The notes beneath the pieces were generated by a model that saw nothing but the letters and a program-made list of their open reading frames with translations, had not been told where the DNA came from and ran no database searches. The position numbers and the translations under genes were made by a program. From assembly GCA_937894185.1 (NCBI GenBank), contig CALCSA010000283.1, forward strand, positions 1-17,451: 17,451 nt of DNA, written 5' to 3'. The DNA is from an uncultured Clostridia bacterium. GTDB taxonomy: Bacteria; Bacillota; Clostridia; Oscillospirales; Ruminococcaceae. Positions 7,172 to 13,154 of the stretch are shown here, piece after piece (the first letter of the stretch is position 1; each line of letters begins with the position of its first letter).

Positions 7172-7200
7172 GGCCCCGGACTCAACCATGGTCCGGGGCC
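7172..7200. terminator. GC-rich terminator hairpin shared by convergent genes
   Basis: Perfect 10-bp arms ggccccggac (7172-7181) and gtccggggcc (7191-7200) stand just after the lipoprotein stop and just after the stop of the small minus-strand gene. T tracts are weak on both sides (ctttgg on plus). Confidence 0.7.
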
Positions 7201-7206
7201 CTTTGG

Positions 7207-7356
7207 CTACTGTTTCTTTTGATGCCCTTGGGAGGGGATGGAGTGCTTTTTGGCGTTGCGGCCCTCACCATCGGGCTGGTCGCTGGCGGGAGTGGGCCCG
7301 CCCTTGGATTTTGCCCGGCGCACTTCCTTGGGGTCGATTTGACTGTCCTTTGCCAT
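7207..7356 (-). CDS. Small hydrophilic protein, 49 aa, unknown function
   Basis: ATG at 7356 with AAAGGAGA 7 nt upstream opens a 49-codon frame ending in TAG at 7207-7209. The product is strongly hydrophilic and rich in Lys, Pro, Gly, Ser and Gln, has no hydrophobic segment, and starts MAKDSQIDPKEVRRAKSKGG and ends in QGHQKKQ. The strong SD, the good-usage codons and the terminator immediately downstream argue that it is real. I do not recognise the family. Its composition is that of an unstructured, nucleic-acid-binding or spore/stress-type small protein, but that is only an impression. It is divergent from the 72-aa membrane protein gene, with a 94-bp gap between the two starts. Confidence 0.6.
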   Translation of the reverse strand: MAKDSQIDPKEVRRAKSKGGPTPASDQPDGEGRNAKKHSIPSQGHQKKQ

Positions 7357-7450
7357 GAGAGTTCTCCTTTCCGGGGATTTTTCTTAGTTTCTGCATCTCG
7401 GGGGGATTTCATGCAAATACTAGGAATATCCCACCCAAAGGAGAAGCGTG

Positions 7451-7669
7451 ATGAAGAAAATTGCGTTGATCGTGACCATTGGTCTGGCGGTTCCTCTGGC
7501 CTTTACCCTGATGCTCAAAACCCTGCATCTGATGCAGGGGCTTATCTCCAAGGCGCTCTCCCTGCTGTTGTGGTGTCTTTCGGTTGTGGCTGCCGTGCTG
7601 ATGGTTCGGCAGGTGCTGACAGGGGGAAGTTCCTCCAAGGAAGAGCAGTCGCAGTCGGCTATGTGGTAG
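7451..7669 (+). CDS. Small two-helix membrane protein, 72 aa, unknown function
   Basis: ATG at 7451 has AAAGGAG (7437-7443) 7 nt upstream; the GTG directly before it is too close. The 72-aa product has two hydrophobic segments (about residues 4-22 and 33-54), with a charged, Ser/Gln-rich C-terminal tail (GSSSKEEQSQSAMW). It is probably an inner-membrane protein with both ends on the same side. No family is recognised. Its 3' end overlaps the 3' end of the convergent 102-aa gene by 11 bp (7659-7669), with both stop codons inside the overlap zone. Confidence 0.6.
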   Translation: MKKIALIVTIGLAVPLAFTLMLKTLHLMQGLISKALSLLLWCLSVVAAVLMVRQVLTGGSSSKEEQSQSAMW

Positions 7670-7967
7670 CCGTTGGGGGAGAGACGCCCCCGGACTGGGC
7701 GGCGGCATTCCCCCCTGTAGCGGCTGGATCATCCCCCTGCTGAGCCGCACCTTGCCCCTGAGAGCTCGCAGCGTCCCCTTGATCCGCCGGGTTGCTGTCT
7801 TGCAGGGGAGAGGTGCTGTCGTCCGGCCGAATCACAGCAATGGTTTGCAGCAGCTCCCCCAACAGGGTAAAGATTGCGCCAAGCTGATTGGTCTGGGTGT
7901 TGGTCAGCTGCGCCGCGATGATGTTGGCGGCCGCTGTCAAGGCAGCGGTGAGTTCGGCATAGTTCAT
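7659..7967 (-). CDS. Small protein resembling DUF6774, with disordered C-terminal tail
   Basis: 102 aa from ATG 7967, with AAGGGG 7 nt upstream. The first about 45 residues form an amphipathic helical segment (MNYAELTAALTAAANIIAAQ, then LGAIFTLLGELLQTIAVI) that matches my memory of short Clostridial proteins grouped as DUF6774, which alternate Ala/Leu helices with LGDTLATI-like ends. The remainder is low-complexity: Gln, Ala, Gly, Ser and Pro repeats (QGQGAAQQGDDPAATGG), unusual for that family. Function is unknown. The family match is from memory, not a search. It converges on and overlaps the 72-aa membrane protein gene by 11 bp. Confidence 0.65.
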   Translation of the reverse strand: MNYAELTAALTAAANIIAAQLTNTQTNQLGAIFTLLGELLQTIAVIRPDDSTSPLQDSNPADQGDAASSQGQGAAQQGDDPAATGGNAAAQSGGVSPPTATT

Positions 7968-8032
7968 GGTCCTGCCCCTTATCAGTTTCTGCTACAGTCT
8001 ATGCCAAAAGGAGCCGGGAAGCGAATGCATCC

Positions 8033-8066
8033 ACAGAAAAGGGCCCCGAAATCCTTCGGGGCCCTT
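8033..8066 (-). terminator. Terminator of the ispD-ispF operon
   Basis: An 11-bp perfect stem (8039-8049 with 8056-8066, 6-nt loop) reads into TTTTCTG on the minus strand, about 95 bp after the ispF stop codon. Confidence 0.82.
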
Positions 8067-8160
8067 GCAATCTGTAACGCTTCAGCCTTTGGAAAAAGGG
8101 ATGGGGCCACCTGCACAGAACACGGAAACCGGGAGGCATCGGCTATAATGGTATGAGCCA

Positions 8161-8658
8161 TCACCCGCCTGTTCGCTCCACCAGAACCACACAGTGGGCG
8201 GCGATTCCCTGCCCTGCACCGGTAAAGCCCAAGCCTTCCTCTGTGGTGGCCTTGATGCTGACGGCATCCACCTCTATCTGGAGGGCATGGGCGATATGTT
8301 GGCGCATCTGAGGCAGATGGGGGGCCATCCGGGGCTGCTGAGCCACAAGGGTGGCATCCAGATTGCCGGTTTGCCAGCCCCGTTCCCGGAGCATTTGGCC
8401 CACCTGCTCCAATAGCCCAAGGCTGTCTGCATCCTTGTAGGCGGGATCGCCGGGAGGAAAGTGGGTGCCGATGTCCCCTAGGGCAAGGGCTCCCAGCAGA
8501 GCGTCCGCCGCTGCGTGACAGAGAACGTCGGCATCGGAATGGCCTTCCAGTCCCAGCTCCCACGGAATTTCTACCCCGCCGATAATCAGCCTGCGCTGTG
8601 GACCCAGCCGGTGGACGTCATATCCATGGCCTACTCGAACACTTCCCACCGGGACCAC
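8161..8658 (-). CDS. ispF: 2-C-methyl-D-erythritol 2,4-cyclodiphosphate synthase
   Basis: Fifth step of the MEP isoprenoid pathway: converts CDP-ME 2-phosphate to the cyclic diphosphate ME-cPP with release of CMP, as a cytoplasmic homotrimer. 165 aa, near normal for the family. The zinc-binding GHGYDVHRL motif (residues 10-18), IIGGVEIP, GHSDADVLCHA, GDIGTHFPP and the C-terminal IKATTEEGLGF(T)G motif are all intact. GTG 8658 has AGGAGG 4 nt upstream; GTG 8649 is an alternative with longer spacing. The start lies inside the 3' end of ispD (28-bp overlap), so the two are probably translationally coupled. This is the usual ispD-ispF pairing. Confidence 0.95.
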   Translation of the reverse strand: MVPVGSVRVGHGYDVHRLGPQRRLIIGGVEIPWELGLEGHSDADVLCHAAADALLGALALGDIGTHFPPGDPAYKDADSLGLLEQVGQMLRERGWQTGNLDATLVAQQPRMAPHLPQMRQHIAHALQIEVDAVSIKATTEEGLGFTGAGQGIAAHCVVLVERTGG

Positions 8659-9371
8659 CCTTCCTCCTGAAACTGCAGCGCCGCTTCCGCCATGGCCAAA
8701 TCCTCGGGGATGGTGATCTTCAGGTTGGAGTATCCCCCCGGAATTACTTTGACCCTGTGGCCCATTTGCTCCACCAGCTGGCAGTCGTCGGTGTACTCGT
8801 GGCCGCTCCTCTTGGCCTGTGCCATAGCCTGACGGTACAGCCCCGCCTCAAACACTTGGGGGGTCTGAATGGCCGCCAACCCTTCTCTGGGAGGGGTGGA
8901 GACGGCAAAGCCATCCTTGTCCAGCACCTTAATGGTATCCTTGGGGGTCATGCCCGGGGCGGCGGCTCCAAACTCCATGGCGGCCCGGATGCACTCCTCC
9001 ACCACCTCGGGAGCCACCAAAGGCCGGGCTCCATCGTGAATCAGGTAGTAGGCTGCCTGCTCGTCACAGGCCTCCACCCCCAGAAACACCGACTGCTGAC
9101 GGCTGGCGCCGCCTCCCACCACGGCGCTGACCAAATCCAGAGAGAACTCCCGAACCAAAGCGTAATATTCGGGGATGCTCCGGGGTGGGCAGACCAGCAC
9201 CACCTCTCCTACCAGAGGACAGCGGGAGAGGGCCTCGACGCTTCGCACCACCACCGGCAGGCCGTCCAGAAGAGCCTGCTGTTTATCGATTCCCTGCATC
9301 CGGTCCGCGGAACCGGCCGCCACCACCACGGCGGACACAAGGGGCATCTTCTTTTTTTTCTTCAAAAACAT
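8631..9371 (-). CDS. ispD: 2-C-methyl-D-erythritol 4-phosphate cytidylyltransferase
   Basis: Third step of the MEP pathway: couples CTP with MEP to form CDP-ME plus diphosphate. 246 aa, with the nucleotidyltransferase signature AAGSADRMQGIDKQ near the N-terminus, GGGASRQQSV, HDGARPL (residues about 117-123) and DTIKV followed by the late TDDCQLVE motif. ATG 9371 is preceded by a GGGGGA SD-like run about 5 nt away. An alternative ATG at 9347 (MPLVSAVVVAAG) would remove an odd Lys-rich leader, FLKKKKK, encoded by an A-rich run. A near-consensus promoter and a small leader hairpin (ggcctt/aaggcc, about 9402-9418) precede it. Confidence 0.95.
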   Translation of the reverse strand: MFLKKKKKMPLVSAVVVAAGSADRMQGIDKQQALLDGLPVVVRSVEALSRCPLVGEVVLVCPPRSIPEYYALVREFSLDLVSAVVGGGASRQQSVFLGVEACDEQAAYYLIHDGARPLVAPEVVEECIRAAMEFGAAAPGMTPKDTIKVLDKDGFAVSTPPREGLAAIQTPQVFEAGLYRQAMAQAKRSGHEYTDDCQLVEQMGHRVKVIPGGYSNLKITIPEDLAMAEAALQFQEEGWSRWEVFE

Positions 9372-9434
9372 AGTTCCCCCTGCTGAACATTTTTTGGGCA
9401 GGGCCTTTTTGCAAGGCCTCTGTAATTTGGCTTC

Positions 9435-9463
9435 ATTCTAGCAGTTGGCCGAAAGCTTGTCAA
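9435..9463 (-). promoter_or_regulatory. Promoter of ispD-ispF
   Basis: Minus strand: perfect TTGACA (9458-9463), exact 17-bp spacer, TAGAAT (9435-9440). It lies about 64 bp upstream of the ispD ATG. Confidence 0.85.
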
Positions 9464-9486
9464 CAAAAAAGCTGTCGGTTACAGGG

Positions 9487-9507
9487 GGCGCTGCACATTT
9501 GCAGCCC
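9487..9507. repeat. Inverted repeat between divergent promoters
   Basis: gctgca/tgcagc (9490-9495 with 9500-9505) with flanking gg/cc pairs, placed between the ispD promoter (-) and the glpP promoter (+). It could be an operator or simply a hairpin; no T run follows. Confidence 0.35.
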
Positions 9508-9527
9508 TTTGAACCTGAGATAGGGGA

Positions 9528-9556
9528 TTGACAATCCGCCCCGTATCCTTCATAAT
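9528..9556 (+). promoter_or_regulatory. Promoter of glpP
   Basis: Perfect TTGACA (9528-9533), 17-bp spacer, CATAAT (9551-9556, one mismatch). The start codon is at 9610. Confidence 0.8.
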
Positions 9557-9609
9557 AAGATTACAGTAATTGTTCTGCGGGGAATCGGTCGCCAATGGAG
9601 GAACCTGCC

Positions 9610-10179
9610 TTGAACCGAGTGGAATTGTGTGAACATCTGGATGAAATTCCTGTTATTGCCGCCGTCAAAGAAGATGTCTCGCTGCAAAAGGCGCTGGAAT
9701 CGGAAAGCCTGATTGTGTTTCTGCTGTTTGGCACCGCCTGCACCATTGAGGGCATTGTCGACAGGGTGAAAGAGGCGGGGAAAATCGCCTTTGTCCACAT
9801 CGATTTGGTGGAGGGGCTTTCCAGCAAGGACGGAGCCATTGACTTTATCCGGCAGTACACCAGAGCGGACGGCATCATCTCCACCAGAGCAAGCCAGATC
9901 AAATATGCCAGAAAGCAGGGGCTTGCCACCGTTCAGCGCATTTTTGCCATCGATTCCAAGGCCATTGACAACATCGGCAATCAGGTGGCGTTGAACGACG
10001 TGGATTTAATTGAAGTGATGCCCGGAATCATGCCCAAGGTTCTAAAAATCGTCATGGAAAAGACTCAGGTTCCCGTCATCGCCGGGGGACTGATTCGGGA
10101 TAAGGAAGATGTTATCTCTGCCTTGTCGGCAGGTGCGGTGGCTATTTCCACCACCCGGGAAGAAATCTGGTTTATGTAA
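9610..10179 (+). CDS. glpP: Glycerol-3-phosphate-responsive antiterminator GlpP
   Basis: An RNA-binding regulator with a TIM-barrel-like fold that, in Bacillus subtilis, binds glycerol-3-phosphate and prevents termination in leaders of glycerol genes. 189 aa from TTG 9610, matching the family's usual length of about 190. This start is chosen because GGAGG (9597-9601) is 8 nt upstream; the ATG at 9595 overlaps the SD. Signature stretches: PVIAAVKEDVSLQKAL, FLLFGTACTIEGI, FVHIDLVEGLSSKDGAIDFI, GIISTRASQIKYARKQGL, IEVMPGIMPKVL and PVIAGGLI. The expected glpF, glpK and glpD genes are not in the window. The next gene on this strand is an Ldh2 dehydrogenase gene separated by a strong terminator, so GlpP may act on that leader or on targets elsewhere. 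Confidence 0.94.
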   Translation: MNRVELCEHLDEIPVIAAVKEDVSLQKALESESLIVFLLFGTACTIEGIVDRVKEAGKIAFVHIDLVEGLSSKDGAIDFIRQYTRADGIISTRASQIKYARKQGLATVQRIFAIDSKAIDNIGNQVALNDVDLIEVMPGIMPKVLKIVMEKTQVPVIAGGLIRDKEDVISALSAGAVAISTTREEIWFM

Positions 10180-10182
10180 AGG

Positions 10183-10215
10183 GAACCGCATACCAAAACT
10201 GAATAGAACCGCATA
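10183..10215 (+). repeat. 10-bp direct repeat upstream of the glpP-Ldh2 terminator
   Basis: gaaccgcata occurs twice, at 10183-10192 and 10206-10215, 23 bp apart, about 11 bp before the terminator hairpin. Two spaced RNA or DNA copies could be a binding site for a regulator such as GlpP, but nothing proves it. Confidence 0.5.
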
Positions 10216-10225
10216 GAGATGATTG

Positions 10226-10272
10226 AGAGTGGTGCGCATTGGACGAAAGTCCGGTTTGCACTGCTCTTTTTT
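10226..10272 (+). terminator. Strong Rho-independent terminator between glpP and the Ldh2 gene
   Basis: About 19 nearly continuous base pairs (10226-10244 with 10249-10267, several G-T pairs and one mismatch) are capped by a GAAA tetraloop and followed by a six-T run. It ends 27 bp before the Ldh2 ATG, too close for an obvious separate promoter, so read-through from glpP may be how that gene is expressed. Confidence 0.88.
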
Positions 10273-10299
10273 ATATTTTAATAGAATGGAGAGAGTCTC

Positions 10300-11418
10300 A
10301 TGGGAAGCAGCACAGAATATGTCAATGTGCCTTGGGAACTGATGGAGTCCTTTGTCAAGGAGGCTTTTATGGGCTACGGTGTGCCGGAAAAGGATGCCCA
10401 AATCTGCACCGACGTCCTGATCGAAGCCGACCGCAGGGGAATCGAATCCCACGGGGTCAACCGCTTTAAGCCGATTTACATCGACCGGATCAAAGCGGGG
10501 ATTCAAAAGCCTGTCACCCCGATCGAAATCCTGAAGGAAACCCACACCACCGCAGTGATGGACGCTCACCACGGCATGGGTCAGGTGGCCGGAGTCCGTG
10601 CCATGGAAATGGCCATTCAAAAGGCCAAGCAATACGGCATGGGAATGGTGGCGGTGCGCAATTCTACCCACTATGGAATCGCGGGCTACTTCACTTCCAT
10701 GGCCATCGACAACGGATGCGTCGGCATTACGGGAACCAACGCAAGGCCTTCTATCGCTCCCACCTTTGGGGTGCAGAACATGCTGGGAACCAACCCCCTG
10801 ACCATTGGATTCCCCACCGACGAGGCGTTCCCCTTTAATCTGGACTGCGCCACCAGCATCATCCAGCGGGGCAGAATCGAATACTACGCCCGCATCGGGC
10901 GGGATTGCCCCGAGGGCACCGTCATCGATCAGGACGGCAAGGCCCTGACCGACTCCCCCTCCATCCTCAAGGCTCTGACAGCGGGGGATGCCGCCCTGAC
11001 GCCTCTGGGCGGCATTGGTGAGGAGCTGGCGGGGTACAAGGGATATGGTTACGCTGTGGCTGTAGAGGTGCTCTCCGCCGCGCTGCAGGCAGGAACCTAC
11101 CTCACCGATCTGGATAACAAGGACAAGGACGGAAACCAAAAGCCCTATCAGCTGGGCCACTTCTTCATCGCCATCGACACCGAAGCCTTTATGGGGCTGG
11201 ATACCTTTAAAACCACAGCGGGGAACATCATGCGGGCGTTGCGGGCCTCCCGGAAAGCGCCGGGGCAGGAGCGGATTTACACAGCCGGGGAAAAAGAATA
11301 CCTCACTTGGCAGGAGCGCAAGGACAAGGGCCTGCCGGTGAGCGGGGGAGTCCAGCCCGAGCTGATTGCTGTGCGGGATGAACTCGGGCTGAACCAGTAC
11401 GTATTCCCCTTTGAATAA
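10300..11418 (+). CDS. Malate/L-lactate dehydrogenase family (Ldh2) oxidoreductase
   Basis: NAD(P)-dependent 2-hydroxyacid/2-ketoacid oxidoreductase of the Ldh2 family (malate, L-sulfolactate, ureidoglycolate and similar substrates), a fold distinct from classical lactate dehydrogenase. 372 aa, in the family range. Seen: R-G-I-E-SHG-VNR (His about 51), RNSTHYGIAGYF with the conserved His about 124, GTNARPSIAP, GTNPLTIGFP for cofactor binding, and GYKGYG. ATG 10300 has GGAGAG about 8 nt upstream. It sits behind glpP across a terminator and converges on a second Ldh2 gene with which it shares the next terminator. The exact substrate cannot be read from the sequence. The two paralogues clearly belong to different subgroups: this one has NSTHYG where the other has NSNHWLRGG. 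Confidence 0.9.
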   Translation: MGSSTEYVNVPWELMESFVKEAFMGYGVPEKDAQICTDVLIEADRRGIESHGVNRFKPIYIDRIKAGIQKPVTPIEILKETHTTAVMDAHHGMGQVAGVRAMEMAIQKAKQYGMGMVAVRNSTHYGIAGYFTSMAIDNGCVGITGTNARPSIAPTFGVQNMLGTNPLTIGFPTDEAFPFNLDCATSIIQRGRIEYYARIGRDCPEGTVIDQDGKALTDSPSILKALTAGDAALTPLGGIGEELAGYKGYGYAVAVEVLSAALQAGTYLTDLDNKDKDGNQKPYQLGHFFIAIDTEAFMGLDTFKTTAGNIMRALRASRKAPGQERIYTAGEKEYLTWQERKDKGLPVSGGVQPELIAVRDELGLNQYVFPFE

Positions 11419-11474
11419 GCGGCCACCCAAAGCCGTACTCTGGCCGGGTGGCGTCCGGTGGCCGGTTATCGCCT

Positions 11475-11516
11475 AAAAAGTCCGGCGGTTCCCTTTTGGG
11501 GAGCCGCCGGACTTTT
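11475..11516. terminator. Bidirectional terminator between the two Ldh2 genes
   Basis: An 18-bp continuous stem (11476-11493 with 11499-11516, one G-T pair) with a 5-nt loop. It has A and T runs at its outer ends, giving T-rich tails in both directions. It lies between the convergent Ldh2 genes. A second weaker inverted repeat, gccaccc/gggtggc (about 11423-11457), precedes it. Confidence 0.88.
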
Positions 11517-11539
11517 GCGTCTCAGGTATGACTTGGGGG

Positions 11540-12550
11540 TTATTTCAGGCTGAGGATTTTGTTCCAGACTTTTTCGTGGACGGGAATGCCCAGCTGGGTG
11601 TTTTCTTTGCGAATGCCCAACATGGCCTGACCGGGATAGCGCACGGTTTCCCCCGGTACGGGAGTGGCGCCAAGGACCATCTCCAAGGCTTCGTCCACAA
11701 TGGCGTCGGCCTGTTCCCGCTCGCCCAAGGCAAGGGGGTTAATGATGATAAAGGTTTGAGAACAGGCCCGCTCGTCGGTTCCCTCCAAGGCTGCCAAAGC
11801 TGCCGAGGAGTAGCCAAAGGAGGAGACGCTGGTGATTAAATCCAGCAGCATGGCAATGGAGGAACCCTTCCACTTACCCATGGAGATCAGCCTCTTACAG
11901 CGCAGCACCTCTGCCGGATCGCTGGAAAGGTTGCCCTCGTCGTCGTATCCGGCAGGATCCGGCATGGCGATGCGGCCCTCCAGCTTGGCCAGCTGCAGCT
12001 TGCCGTAGGAATATTGGGAAAAGGAGGTGTCCATGATCACATGCTCCCCGTTGCCGCGGGGAACTGCCATCACCAGCGGGTTGTTGCCCAGACAGTGTTC
12101 CATGGTGCCCCAGGCGCACATGTTGGCCCGGGTATTGGTAAAGATGATCCCCAGCATACCGGCCTGCGCCGCCATAATGCCGTAGGTTCCTCCCCGCAGC
12201 CAATGGTTGGAATTGCGGATAGACACACAGGCAATGCCGTGGGTTTTGGCAAGCTCAATGGCCCGCTGGGTGCAGATTCTCGCGTTGATAATGCCCAGTC
12301 CCGCCTGACCGTCCCAGATTTCGTAGCCTCCCAGCCCGGAGACGCGGCGGGCGGTCTCGGCGGGCAGAACGCTGCCCAGCTCGATGCTGTTGATCAGCGC
12401 CACAAACCGGTTGATGCCGTGAGTATACACGCCGTCTAAAGAGTTCTGCGCCAGAACATGGGCAACTTCCTGCGCATAAGGCTCGGGAGTGTTTCGGCCC
12501 ATCAATATTTCCTTCAGGGTAGCCTTTACTTCTTCAAACGGTATCCTCAT
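11540..12550 (-). CDS. Ldh2 family oxidoreductase resembling 2,3-diketo-L-gulonate reductase (YiaK/DlgD)
   Basis: 336 aa. The layout follows E. coli YiaK closely: MRIPFEEVKATLKEIL start, DGVYTHGINRF (His44), LGGYEIWDGQAGLG, RNSNHWLRGGTYG (His116), NNPLVMAVP, FDDEGNL-like YDDEGNLSSDP, MGKWKGSSIAMLLDLI and RYPGQ near the end. Both catalytic-region histidines fall at the same numbers as in YiaK. YiaK reduces 2,3-diketo-L-gulonate with NADH in L-ascorbate/L-xylulose metabolism; here the substrate is inferred only as a related 2-keto sugar acid or 2-ketoacid. ATG 12550 is chosen because GGAGG is 8 nt upstream (TCCACC side at 12558-12563); the frame continues 5 codons further. No TRAP transporter, kinase or aldolase genes of the yia type are adjacent. 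Confidence 0.88.
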   Translation of the reverse strand: MRIPFEEVKATLKEILMGRNTPEPYAQEVAHVLAQNSLDGVYTHGINRFVALINSIELGSVLPAETARRVSGLGGYEIWDGQAGLGIINARICTQRAIELAKTHGIACVSIRNSNHWLRGGTYGIMAAQAGMLGIIFTNTRANMCAWGTMEHCLGNNPLVMAVPRGNGEHVIMDTSFSQYSYGKLQLAKLEGRIAMPDPAGYDDEGNLSSDPAEVLRCKRLISMGKWKGSSIAMLLDLITSVSSFGYSSAALAALEGTDERACSQTFIIINPLALGEREQADAIVDEALEMVLGATPVPGETVRYPGQAMLGIRKENTQLGIPVHEKVWNKILSLK

Positions 12551-12672
12551 AGAATGTACCTCCAAGCCTTGATGTCAATGCATTGCAATAATAACAGGGT
12601 ACCATCAAATTTGCCTTTGTCAAGACTGCGGGGGCGGGTTCGGTGTGTTGCCGCTCGGCCAAAGGGGACCAT

Positions 12673-12870
12673 CTAGGCTCCCTCTGTTCGTTTGACTTGG
12701 TAGAGAGCGCTGCCCGCCTGCCGGAACAGGCCGTCACAGGCCGTAGCGTTTTTCACCGGCACCCACCGGCACTGGATGAAAGATTCGCAGGCTTTATGCA
12801 CCTTTTGAATGCTTTTATCCTGCACGGTGGCGGTGGACAATCTATATAATAGGGTTCCCCCATTGAACAT
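12673..12870 (-). CDS. Possible small ORF, 65 aa, doubtful
   Basis: Codons in the second half use the same preferred set as neighbouring genes (cag, gtg, gcc, ctg, ggc), and the peptide end FRQAGSALYQVKRTEGA looks protein-like. However, no start codon has an SD: ATG 12870 follows gctccttgt, and the open frame continues to GTG 12945. A promoter-like TTGTAT-17-TATTAT lies inside its 5' end. It may be a gene with an unusual start, a decayed remnant, or chance. No family recognised. Confidence 0.25.
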   Translation of the reverse strand: MFNGGTLLYRLSTATVQDKSIQKVHKACESFIQCRWVPVKNATACDGLFRQAGSALYQVKRTEGA

Positions 12871-13085
12871 ACAAGGAGCCGGCAGCGCAACATCTGCCCA
12901 CGGGGAAGGGGCACGGCAACACCCAAACCATCCTGTGGCCTTCACCTGACAGGGCTGTAAAGAAAGTGTTCAGCTTTTGGCGGAGTTAGCGAAATTATAC
13001 AACGTAAATAGGGCAGAATCGGTGTAAATCCACGATTATTTTAGTTGTGGTGTTCCAACCATTAACTTTTTGTTAACTTTAGCCC

Positions 13086-13113
13086 TTTACTATTGTATTA
13101 GATCCTATATAAT
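13086..13113 (+). promoter_or_regulatory. Promoter of the pxpA operon
   Basis: TTTACT (13086-13091), 16-bp spacer, perfect TATAAT (13108-13113), about 41 bp before the pxpA ATG. A TTAAC/GTTAA inverted repeat (13062-13076) stands just upstream of the -35 and is a candidate regulator site. Confidence 0.65.
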
Positions 13114-13154
13114 TGATATGGGTTGGTGTTTTACATAAAAAGGAGGGGTTTGTG

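Larger units (their letters stand above)
12551..13154. other. 600-bp intergenic region with no convincing gene
   Basis: The region separates the divergent YiaK-like and pxpA genes. It contains a CAATGCATTG palindrome (12576-12585) just upstream of the YiaK-like SD, a weak 65-aa minus-strand frame (listed separately), isolated TATAAT sequences on both strands (12845-12850 plus; about 12995 minus), and a TTAAC-TTTTT-GTTAA inverted repeat (13062-13076) just upstream of the pxpA promoter. The part from 12870 to 13060 shows nothing I can name. Confidence 0.5.

Noticed and set aside
10042..11430. 462-aa minus-strand frame across glpP and the Ldh2 gene
   Set aside because: It spans two well-supported plus-strand genes and their terminator and has no SD; antisense shadow.
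12650..12660. tRNA-like D-arm sequence on the minus strand (GGCCGAGCGGC)
   Set aside because: No matching T-arm, anticodon arm or acceptor stem at tRNA spacing; isolated resemblance.
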